Source: Micromonospora_G sp044458865
GTDB lineage: Bacteria; Actinomycetota; Actinomycetes; Mycobacteriales; Micromonosporaceae
Direction of reading: 5' to 3'
NCBI RefSeq assembly: GCF_044458865.1
Contig: NZ_JBITIH010000001.1
Coordinates: forward strand, 1-64,000
DNA: 64,000 bases
Part shown: positions 44,159 through 51,415 of the stretch, one piece after another
How positions within the stretch are numbered: the first letter of the stretch is position 1
Layout: the number at the start of each line of letters is the position of its first letter
Notes under the pieces: model-generated
Told to the model about the DNA's origin: nothing
Databases searched by the model: none
The model's input: the letters and a program-made list of their open reading frames with translations, nothing else
Position numbers and translations under genes: made by a program

Positions 44159-45333
44159 GCGGTCGCCCCCATCAGGTCGCCAAGGATCTCCTGACGGAGT
44201 ACGTCCAGTTCGACGCAGTCGCCGCCGGCCCGGCCGTTGACATACCGCTCGAAGAGCAGGTCGATGTCGTGGTCGGCCGGGTCGAGCCCAGCCTCGGTGA
44301 GGACGTGCCGCAGGATGGCCCGGCCCGAGTGACGCGCGATCAGCAGCGTGGTCTTGCGGCCGAACCGGGCAGGCCGCACGTACTCGTACGTTTCCGGGTT
44401 CTGCAGGATGCCCTGCTGGTGGATACCGGCGGCGGTGGCGAATGCGAAGGTGCCGACGATCGCCTTGTTCCGGGGCTCCACCAGACCGATCGCCGCACGC
44501 AGATCGGTGTACACCTCGTACAGCGATTCGGTTTTGACGTCGGTGTAGGCCCCAAGTTCCGCGCTCTTGTACGCGAGGAGAGCGACCACCTCCTCCAACG
44601 CGGTGTTGCCGGCACGTTCACCGATTCCGCCGACGGTCGCCTGGACCCCGTCGGCGCCGGCCGCGATCCCGGCGAGCGCGTTCGCGAGCGCCAGTCCGAA
44701 GTCGTTGTGGCAGTGCACGGAGACGGTCACCGGGGCGGGAACCCAGCCACGCACGGCGGTGATGAGGCTGCCGAACTCGGCTGGCGTCGCGCACCCGGTG
44801 GTGTCGGCGATGACGATGGACGTGGCCCCCGCCGCGAGGCTGGTCTCGATGGTGGCCTCGATGAGTTGGCGCGACCCCCGGCTCGCGTCCTCCAGCCCCA
44901 CCGACACGTGCGCGACCCCGAGAGAGCGCGCGTATTCCACGGTGTCGCGCAGCTCGTCCAGGGCAGCTTCCTGGCTGATTCCCCGCTTGTGCTTCAGGTG
45001 GATCTCGCTGGCGGTGGCGAGCAACTGGACCTGGTGGTTCTCGATCCCGACCGCCTCGACCGCGAGGTCGATGTCCCGACGGTTCGCCCTGCAGAAGGTC
45101 GCGACCTCGGCCCGCGTAAGACTCTTCGAGATCAACTGCGCGGCCCGGTAGTCGCTCGGAGACGAAGCGGGAAAGCCGGCTTCAATCACGTCCACGCCAA
45201 GTTCCTCGATCCGCATGGCGAGATCGAGCTTCCGTTCGGGGTCGAGCGCGTTACCAGGGGCCTGCTCGCCGTCCCGTAGGGTCGTGTCGAAAATCGAGAT
45301 GCGGCGTGGCGCTGGAGAGTCGGCGAAGTGCAC
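44155..45333 (-). CDS. LeuA-like 2-alkylmalate synthase lacking regulatory domain
   Basis: 392 residues from GTG 45333 (AAGGA 6 nt upstream); a longer in-frame start at 45558 has no such support. DRE-TIM aldolase features: 'DTTLRDGEQ' (16-24), 'EAGFPASSPSDY', metal ligands His207 and His209 in HCHNDFGLA, 'GIGERAGN' and 'HSGRAILRHVL'. It ends where the catalytic plus linker region ends; the C-terminal LeuA dimer domain that binds leucine in normal isopropylmalate synthase (about 500 or more residues) is missing. It should condense acetyl-CoA with a 2-oxo acid without leucine feedback, the first step of chain extension. Homocitrate- or benzylmalate-type chemistry is also possible. Confidence 0.88.
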   Translation of the reverse strand: MHFADSPAPRRISIFDTTLRDGEQAPGNALDPERKLDLAMRIEELGVDVIEAGFPASSPSDYRAAQLISKSLTRAEVATFCRANRRDIDLAVEAVGIENHQVQLLATASEIHLKHKRGISQEAALDELRDTVEYARSLGVAHVSVGLEDASRGSRQLIEATIETSLAAGATSIVIADTTGCATPAEFGSLITAVRGWVPAPVTVSVHCHNDFGLALANALAGIAAGADGVQATVGGIGERAGNTALEEVVALLAYKSAELGAYTDVKTESLYEVYTDLRAAIGLVEPRNKAIVGTFAFATAAGIHQQGILQNPETYEYVRPARFGRKTTLLIARHSGRAILRHVLTEAGLDPADHDIDLLFERYVNGRAGGDCVELDVLRQEILGDLMGATA

Positions 45334-45364
45334 TTGCAGTCCTTCGTATGTTCGGGCAGCTACC

Positions 45365-45404
45365 GCCCCTCGGGCGCCGATCCTGCGGCGTCGGCCCGAG
45401 GGGC
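45365..45404 (-). promoter_or_regulatory. Leader hairpin before the peptide operon
   Basis: GCCCCTCGGGC (45365-45375) and GCCCGAGGGGC (45394-45404) can pair with extra base pairs towards the loop. The hairpin lies 31 nt upstream of the LeuA-like start codon on the - strand. It could be an attenuator or an mRNA-stabilising leader. No Leu-rich leader peptide was recognised next to it. Confidence 0.55.
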
Positions 45405-45856
45405 CCGTGCCAGGGCGGCCATAGCCTTCGGGGCCACTGCATTCGCGGCGCAGCGCCCTGATCGCTTCGCGAATCGCTGCTCGTCGCGCGAATCGCTCTG
45501 CCACCACAGCACAGCCCGGCGTTCCCGAGACATGGCTTTGACGGGCCCCTGACGTCACCGGCGGCTTTCTTTACGACGCCCTGACCAAAGCCCGCGCCTG
45601 CGTGATGACCCAGGCTCCGACAGCCGGTAACTGCCCCGCTGCCGCCACCTCACGCTCTGCTACCACACGCGCCAAACGCTTTATCGCCTCTTCAGGTGAA
45701 TGGCCGTGATTTTGACGAATTCGTCTGTCGAGGTTGGACGTCGCGGCGTTACGGCGGTTGCGTATTCACCTGGGCCGCTCAGGCCCCCGGCACACCGCCG
45801 GAGCCGCACGTCCGGAGGTGACGAACCCCGGGCACCGGAGCGTCCCGGTGGCGCCG
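45405..45856. other. Upstream region of the peptide operon
   Basis: About 450 bp without a supported gene. It contains two 11-bp direct repeats CGCGAATCGCT (45468-45478 and 45487-45497), start to start 19 bp apart, which could be activator binding sites for the operon transcribed leftwards. I could not assign -35/-10 hexamers with confidence. No regulator gene lies in the operon. Confidence 0.4.
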
Positions 45857-47749
45857 TCAGCTCGTCGGGGCGGCCTGGACCGCGGCCCGATCCAGTGCGA
45901 GAGGGAGCAGACCGGCCAGTTGGGTCGCGGCGACGTTCCGCCCAGACGCGAGCATGACCACCACGTCGCCCCGGCGCCCGACCACACGGTCCTTGGCGAG
46001 GTACGCCTCGTCCCCGCCCGGGGTCGGCAGCGGTTGGCCGCTTCCCTTGCCGATGTTCATGACGACTCGCCCGGCCCGGCCGCGTATCACACTGACGGAG
46101 ACCGCGAACGTGCCGGTCAGATCGTTGAAGGTGGAGTTCGTGTAACGCGGGTCGCCTCGGTAGCCCGAGTCCCGGTCCGGCCGCACCTGGCGGCCCACCG
46201 CGGCGCCGAGTTCGTCGGCGGTCAGCAGCGACTCGGCGACGTTACCGGCCACGGCGTCCGTACCGGCCGTGCCCTCGGTGAGGTGCGGCGCGGGAGGGGC
46301 CGCCCGCAACACGGTGACCTGCTTGACCCGGCGGGTCCAGCGCCGTACCTCGGCGGTCACCACGTCACCCAGCTCGCACTGGCCGGCGATCTCCTTCGGC
46401 AGGATCCAGGCCCGGGTCCGATCGGACCGACCGTCGTCGATGACCAGGTAGTAGTTGATCGGTATCTGGCGGCTGCTGTCGTCCGAGGTGTTGTACTGCC
46501 ACATCTGGTACCAGATCACCTCGCCGGAGACCGTGACCGTGCTCCCCAGATCGGCGAAAACCCGGATCATCGTGTACGCCGCGTAGCCGAGCAGGACAAG
46601 CCCGACGAGGAGGATACCGAGGGTGAACGGGTCCAGTCCGGCCACGTTGCGCCACGGCTCGAACCACTGGCCGAAGAGGAAGTGGAGCGGATCGTCGGCC
46701 GGGTCGGCCGGCAGGCTGTCCTGGCGGGCCAACGCCGGCCCGACGATGCCGACGAGCGCCCAGCCGAACCAGGCGGCGCCGAGCGCCCGGACGAACGGCC
46801 AACCGAGTGGCTGACCGTACCGGGGCAGAGTGCTCGGGTAGCTGACCTCGACCTGGCGCCAGGTGCCGCCGTACGCCGACCAGACACGACTCCGGTCGGC
46901 CATGCCAAGGTGGATGACCTGCGACGCCCCCCGGGTCACGCCGAGCGCGGCCCCGTACGACAGGTAGCGGTGCCAGACCGTCACCGCCGCCGGGGGTAGG
47001 TCCACGAACGCCTCGTGCCCGGCCAACCAGGCACGGAGGCCGAGCCAACGAGCGGCGACGGCCCGGCCCAGCGGGGTGTCGCGTTCGCCCATGTTCCGTC
47101 CCGCGATTCCGGAAAGGACCATCACCGTGACGAAGAAGGCCGCACCCACTCCCCCCCAACGATCGGTTTCCTGGATCCGGGTCAGATAGTGGTAGGAGCC
47201 CGAGGCGACGCCCAGCGCGGCGAGGGCGCCGAGCACACCGAGCCCGACGACCAGGCCCTTGGGGAACCGTCGCCGGGTCAGGCCGAGCCGGCGGGCCTCG
47301 GCGATCACCGCGCCGCGCAGCGAACTGGACCAGAGACCGGCGCGCTTCTCGTCAGCGAAGGCCAGGGCGGTCAGCGGTACCATCCCGCCGACCGCGCGCT
47401 CGACCACCCGGTCGAGGACCTGGCGCTCGTATCCGGTGAGACCATCGGTGCGGCCCGTCGGGTGCACGGTGCTGTCACGCGGATCGGCGCCGGCCTGCCG
47501 CAGCTCCAGATAACCCCGGGCGGCGAGGTCGAGCAGGGTCGACTCGGCGACGTCGGTGGTGAGGCTCCACCGGTTGGCCAGCAGGTTGACCACCGCCGGA
47601 GACTCCGGGCCGGGCAGCGTCATCGAGGCCGGGGCGGGGGCAACGTCCGCCGGCCGGGTGAGCAGCAGGGCGGCCCAGTAGACACCGGCCCAGCCGAGCA
47701 GGCACACCGCCGGCAGTCCCAGCTCCACGGCCATGTCAACGGGATTCAT
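45857..47749 (-). CDS. DUF2207-type membrane protein
   Basis: 630 residues from ATG 47749 (GGAG 9 nt upstream). N-terminal helix (about 10-32), a soluble region with winged-helix-like 'RWSLTTDVAESTLLDLAARGYLEL' (about 58-82), a central pair of helices (about 165-215), another pair (about 325-410) and a soluble C-terminal half. The order resembles DUF2207 proteins, which usually occur next to LemA proteins, as here (47778-48350, the upstream gene). Function is not established. Probably inserted in the cytoplasmic membrane. Confidence 0.75.
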   Translation of the reverse strand: MNPVDMAVELGLPAVCLLGWAGVYWAALLLTRPADVAPAPASMTLPGPESPAVVNLLANRWSLTTDVAESTLLDLAARGYLELRQAGADPRDSTVHPTGRTDGLTGYERQVLDRVVERAVGGMVPLTALAFADEKRAGLWSSSLRGAVIAEARRLGLTRRRFPKGLVVGLGVLGALAALGVASGSYHYLTRIQETDRWGGVGAAFFVTVMVLSGIAGRNMGERDTPLGRAVAARWLGLRAWLAGHEAFVDLPPAAVTVWHRYLSYGAALGVTRGASQVIHLGMADRSRVWSAYGGTWRQVEVSYPSTLPRYGQPLGWPFVRALGAAWFGWALVGIVGPALARQDSLPADPADDPLHFLFGQWFEPWRNVAGLDPFTLGILLVGLVLLGYAAYTMIRVFADLGSTVTVSGEVIWYQMWQYNTSDDSSRQIPINYYLVIDDGRSDRTRAWILPKEIAGQCELGDVVTAEVRRWTRRVKQVTVLRAAPPAPHLTEGTAGTDAVAGNVAESLLTADELGAAVGRQVRPDRDSGYRGDPRYTNSTFNDLTGTFAVSVSVIRGRAGRVVMNIGKGSGQPLPTPGGDEAYLAKDRVVGRRGDVVVMLASGRNVAATQLAGLLPLALDRAAVQAAPTS

Positions 47750-47777
47750 CGCGTGACTCCAGTAGTCGTTCGGGTCT

Positions 47778-48350
47778 TCAGAACCGCACCGCGATGTCGG
47801 CGCGTTCGTCGCCCGCCGCCTCGAAGTACGGCTCGGCACGGAACCCGCCCAGACCAGCGATGATGTTGACCGGCAGCGTCTGTACCGCCGTGTTCATCGA
47901 CTGGACCGCGCTGTTGTAGAACTGCCGGGCGTACGCGATCTGGTTCTCGGTGCTGGCGAGTTCGCGTTGGAGTTCGACGAAGTTCTCACTTGCCCGCAAC
48001 TGCGGGTACGCCTCGGCCACCGCGAACAACCGGCCGAGCGCCTGGGTCAGCGCGCCCTCGGCGGCCACCCGGGCCGGCGTACCACCCGGCGTCCCCGACG
48101 CGGCGACCCTGGCGGCGGTCACCGCCTCCAGCGTCGTCCGCTCGTGCCCGGCGTACCCACGTACCGTCTCCACCAGGTTCGGGATCACCGAGTGGCGCCG
48201 CTTGAGCTGGACGTCCACCTGCGCCCACGACGCCCGCACCTGGGCCCTCAGCCGTACGAGCCGGTTGTAGCCGCGTACCGCGGCGACCAGCAGGACGAAA
48301 ACCAGCAGGACCAGCGCCACCAGCACGCCCACCACCAGGCTGGAATCCAC
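47778..48350 (-). CDS. lemA: LemA family protein
   Basis: 190 residues from GTG 48350, which has GGAGAGG 8 nt upstream; the in-frame ATG at 48428 would add 26 residues without ribosome-binding support. One N-terminal membrane helix (about 5-27, 'VVGVLVALVLLVFVLLVAAV') is followed by the LemA helical domain: 'YNRLVRLRAQVRASWAQVDVQLKRRHSVIPNLVETVRGYAGHE', 'AVAEAYPQLRASENFVELQRELASTENQIAYARQFYNSAVQSMN' and 'YFEA'. LemA proteins are surface-oriented membrane proteins of unclear function. It forms a two-gene operon with the DUF2207 protein, 28 nt downstream. Confidence 0.92.
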   Translation of the reverse strand: MDSSLVVGVLVALVLLVFVLLVAAVRGYNRLVRLRAQVRASWAQVDVQLKRRHSVIPNLVETVRGYAGHERTTLEAVTAARVAASGTPGGTPARVAAEGALTQALGRLFAVAEAYPQLRASENFVELQRELASTENQIAYARQFYNSAVQSMNTAVQTLPVNIIAGLGGFRAEPYFEAAGDERADIAVRF

Positions 48351-48573
48351 AGGAACCACCTCTCCGCTCAACCAGGTCGCCCGAGCATCCCCGTCGACCG
48401 CCAACATGATCTGCCGTGCAGTTGTCAAGGGGCTAGCGGCTGGTCATCCATCCGATGACTCCATCCGGTCGCCCGTGCACCCAGTTTGGGTGGGGTCCCG
48501 GGTCGAGCCCGGTCCGCGCGCGGATGCCGGCACGAACTGGTGAGTCAGGACGGTGGACGGTTTCGGGCCGGCG

Positions 48574-48906
48574 GGGCGGGCCACGACGGCGCATGCGCCT
48601 CGACCGTCAAGGCACTGGCGGCCGGTGCGGTGCTGGCCGAGACGTCGACGGCGGAACTCGACCAGGTCGTACGCTTCACCGCCGCCGACCTGGTCGCCCG
48701 CTCACCGGTCACCGAGAAGCGGGTGGACACCGGTATGAGCCTGCGCGAACTGGCCGACGCCGCAGTGCGATACAGCGCCAACAGCGCCGGGAACATGCTG
48801 TTGAAACGACTCGGCGCACCGGATCGTGCTCGCGATCCTGTCCACCCGCGACAAGCCGAACGCCACTACGACGACGCGTTGATCGCGGAGGCGGCAAAGG
48901 TGGTGC
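48574..48906 (+). pseudogene. Decayed class A beta-lactamase
   Basis: The frame through 48591-48820 encodes the active-site segment ACASTVKALAAGAVLAE (SXXK motif STVK), 'DLVARSPVTEKRVDTGMSLRELADAAVRYSANSAGNMLLKRLG', matching class A enzymes around Ser70 and the SDN loop (here SAN). It then jumps to sequence from the enzyme's end: 'RIVLAILSTRDKPNA' in another frame from 48820 and 'HYDDALIAEAAKVV' back in a shifted frame at about 48863-48904. The omega loop and KTG region are deleted and at least one frameshift remains. No signal peptide in frame. It cannot make an active enzyme. Confidence 0.8.
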
Positions 48907-48978
48907 CTCGGCGTCGCGACCGTAGCCTTCGACCACGACGACCGCTGTCGCTCGACGGCGCTGGGTAACTGCCGATCC

Positions 48979-49671
48979 CTAGACGGCGAGGAAGGCTCGT
49001 GACTGGACCGCGGTCACGTCCAGGACCTTCGGCAGGGGCGGGTTACCCGCGCCGGCGAACACGTACCGGGCGGTGCCGGTGGGGGTTGCGTCCAGCCGGT
49101 AGACACCCTGGCCTCCGGTGATGTGCCAGACCAGACCCAAGCCGGTGGCGTCCTGCTCGAAACTGGGGGGCGAGGCATAGATCAGGTACTCGCATTTCGG
49201 GGCGAGCAGCGGCGACATTTCCGGATCCGGCGCGACGGGGTCGGCGAACTGTGCGATGCGCATGACGCCTCCCGGCCGTACCTGGCCCGCCCGCATCACG
49301 CCCGTCAGCGTCGTACGCTTCCCCGGCGCCGCCCACAACACCTCCAAGACCCTGAGGGTCGTGAGCGTGTACGGCAGCGACAGATCCTCCTGTACGGGCC
49401 CCGTTCCCCGCACGTGACGTGTCTTACGGATCGCCCCGGTCGCGGCAGCCCTCACCACCACGGCGCTCTCGGCCACAAGGTCGGCCCTCGTGTAGTCCTT
49501 CGGCCGTTGGATCCAGCTCTGAGCCGCCGGGGCCGGTTGACTCTCGGCACTGCACGGCGCCGGGCCGGGAATCACCAGCGCGTCCTTGTCCGCGTTCACG
49601 GAACCCGCCACGGTCAGCAAGACCAACGCCGTCAGACCGACCAGCCCAGCCCAGATCGTTCTCGACACCAC
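48979..49671 (-). CDS. Putative exported protein of unknown function
   Basis: 230 residues from GTG 49671. N-terminal signal peptide or anchor ('TIWAGLVGLTALVLLTVAGSV'). The mature part has no motif I recognise: 'DYTRADLVAESAVVVRAAATGAIRKTRHVRGTGPVQEDLSLPYTLTTLRVLEVL', a later 'LAPKCEYLIYASP'. The pattern of a short beta-rich domain reporting 'V...AT' strands resembles small actinomycete secreted hypotheticals. Two Cys (one near residue 39, one in PKCEY) could bridge. It stands alone; neighbours give no clue. Confidence 0.75.
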   Translation of the reverse strand: MVSRTIWAGLVGLTALVLLTVAGSVNADKDALVIPGPAPCSAESQPAPAAQSWIQRPKDYTRADLVAESAVVVRAAATGAIRKTRHVRGTGPVQEDLSLPYTLTTLRVLEVLWAAPGKRTTLTGVMRAGQVRPGGVMRIAQFADPVAPDPEMSPLLAPKCEYLIYASPPSFEQDATGLGLVWHITGGQGVYRLDATPTGTARYVFAGAGNPPLPKVLDVTAVQSRAFLAV

Positions 49672-50091
49672 TCACCTCGTCCCTGGTCGAGACTGCCGGC
49701 CAGGTCACGAACCAGCGCCCCCACGCTGCCTAACGATCCAACCGGTCCCGCGGACGAGGTCGCGTGTGATCCGACCAGAGAGCCCCGCCGCTGCGCGGAG
49801 CAGCATGCGCGTGCCGCGATCCGCCGCACACCGACGGCAACGCGGCCTGGCGACGGGCCCGATCTCCTATCTGGTCGGTGATGTCGTCGGTAACGGCGTC
49901 GAACCGGGGCGGTCCGGCTCGGACATCCGGAATGGGGCTCGACCCGATTCAGAAGACGGAGGTTAGCCACTGGGCGAGGCGCCTGTACCGGTCACTCGCG
50001 CGTTGGGCGGATTCAACCGGTTGTCGCGACACCTGGGACGGTACGAGTGTGACCCTGAACGGCCTGCGCTTCTTCCGGATTGCCGTACCGG
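49672..50091. other. Intergenic region without a convincing gene
   Basis: About 420 bp between the exported protein gene and the SnoaL-like gene, which are divergent. I saw no gene supported by start site and homology and no strong hairpin. Confidence 0.4.
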
Positions 50092-50128
50092 CTGTATTGT
50101 CGTACAGTCGATCCGGACCATAGAGTCC
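50092..50128. promoter_or_regulatory. Paired inverted repeats, probable TetR operators
   Basis: CTGTATTGTCGTACAG (50092-50107) is a 5-nt-arm inverted repeat with a 6-nt spacer. GGACCATAGAGTCC (50115-50128) has the same GGAC-N6-GTCC core as the two operators at 14475-14521. Centres are 22 bp apart, and the second ends 24 nt before the SnoaL-like start. Recognition by the TetR at 50762 or its paralog at 15473 is inferred. Confidence 0.65.
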
Positions 50129-50152
50129 GCATAATATTTCGAAGGGTTTCCC

Positions 50153-50509
50153 ATGACACCGGTACGCATCAGTGACGCCATTCGCGACGTAGCGTTCGAG
50201 CCTCGCGGTGAGCTGCACGAGGCCCTGGACATGTACTACGCAGAGGGCTTTGTCCACAACAGCGACGGCCGTACGCGCGATCGCGAGGAGTTCGCGGAGA
50301 TGTGCGCGGGTATCCGCGATCAGGTCGTCGAGGGTGAGGTGACCGTGCTCGACGAGTTGTACGACGGTTCGCACTATGCCGAACGGCACCGCTACCGGAT
50401 GACGCTGACCGACGGGACGGCCGTCCACCGGGAGATGTACTACTTTGCGATCCTGGCCGAGGATGGGCGCTTCCAGCAGGTTTACGAGACGGGCTTCGAC
50501 GTCGACTGA
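50153..50509 (+). CDS. SnoaL-like (NTF2-fold) protein
   Basis: 118 residues from ATG 50153; a weak GAAGGG lies about 10 nt upstream. A stand-alone version of the N-terminal domain of the 14537-15466 protein: compare 'VRISDAIRDVAFEPRGELHEALDMYYAEGFVH' and 'VTVLDELYDGSHYAERHRYRMTLTDGT'. NTF2-like folds of this size act as small isomerases, cyclases or ligand binders; the substrate is unknown. It is convergent with a TetR gene and lies behind a GGAC-N6-GTCC operator. Confidence 0.85.
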   Translation: MTPVRISDAIRDVAFEPRGELHEALDMYYAEGFVHNSDGRTRDREEFAEMCAGIRDQVVEGEVTVLDELYDGSHYAERHRYRMTLTDGTAVHREMYYFAILAEDGRFQQVYETGFDVD

Positions 50510-50761
50510 CAGAGATGACGTTCACGAACACCTCCCGCCGAGGGCTGAACCATCGGTTGACCGACTTCGGTCCCGAACGGTTTGTCGTCCCCGGTCGGGA
50601 GGTGCTCGTGCACCCACCCGCGCCGAAAGCGTCGAACAACGCGCCTTGCTACGTGGTCTCGGACGCTACGTCGCCCGCGAGCTCTGACAGGTCATCACCG
50701 CAAACAATTCGCGAACTCGCCGCTGGCCGACCATATGGCCATCCATTCGGCGAGAGCCACC

Positions 50762-51364
50762 TCAACGAGCCGGGTGCAACGCGTCAACCACCATGTCGGC
50801 GTACCGGCGCCAGACCTCCGGGTCGCGTTCGTCGAGCACGATCAATTGGCGCACGGTCCCGCAGATCATGACGCGTACGTCTCGGTCGTCAGCGTCCGGA
50901 CGGATCGGTCCGGCGCTCCGCGCCTTGGCGAGCAGTTTTCCGATCTGCTTCACGATTCGCGCGGCCTGCGGGCTCTCCTCGGCGAATAAGGTGTCGGCGA
51001 GCACCCGATTACCGGCCAGCGCGGCGAACAGATTCGGAACGTAGGCGCACAATTCGCGGTAGGCATCCGCGCCCGCGAGGGCGGCCTCGGTAAGCCGTTC
51101 GAGATTCTGGAACCCGTCGCGGCTAACCGCCAGGACGAGATCGTGCTTCGCCGGGTAGCTGCGGTACACGGTTGCCTTACCGACCCCGGCGCGCTCGGCC
51201 ACCTGCGGGATCGTCACCGTGAGGCCGTACTGCGTGAACAGCTCGCGCGCGGCGGCGATGACGCGTTCGTGATTGCGGCGGGCGTCGCTGCGCCGGGCTG
51301 GCACAGCGACGCCCGAGATGGGCAGATCGATGGTCACGATCTCAGTTTGCCTCACTACGGTCAC
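50762..51364 (-). CDS. TetR/AcrR family transcriptional regulator
   Basis: 200 residues from GTG 51364; an in-frame GTG about 30 nt further on is an alternative. HTH (about 28-72): 'VIAAARELFTQYGLTVTIPQVAERAGVGKATVYRSYPAKHDLV', nearly the same recognition region as the TetR at 15473. The ligand domain also aligns along its length. It follows the MFS gene by 51 nt on the same strand, so the two are probably co-transcribed, and is convergent to the SnoaL-like gene. Likely ligand-responsive repressor of the pump and/or the SnoaL gene. Confidence 0.9.
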   Translation of the reverse strand: MTVVRQTEIVTIDLPISGVAVPARRSDARRNHERVIAAARELFTQYGLTVTIPQVAERAGVGKATVYRSYPAKHDLVLAVSRDGFQNLERLTEAALAGADAYRELCAYVPNLFAALAGNRVLADTLFAEESPQAARIVKQIGKLLAKARSAGPIRPDADDRDVRVMICGTVRQLIVLDERDPEVWRRYADMVVDALHPAR

Positions 51365-51415
51365 TGCGGGCCACGCCGGGTAGGCGGGCCGCGATGTGCC
51401 CGTGTGCGCCTGTGA

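Noticed and set aside
45334..45558. 75-residue N-terminal extension of the LeuA-like protein (start at 45558)
   Set aside because: The frame is open, but the extension is Arg-rich and unlike the family, and AAGGA stands properly only before GTG 45333.
50515..50871. + strand reading frame of 118 residues after the SnoaL-like gene
   Set aside because: Its second half runs antisense through the TetR coding end and is Arg/Pro-rich; no family similarity.
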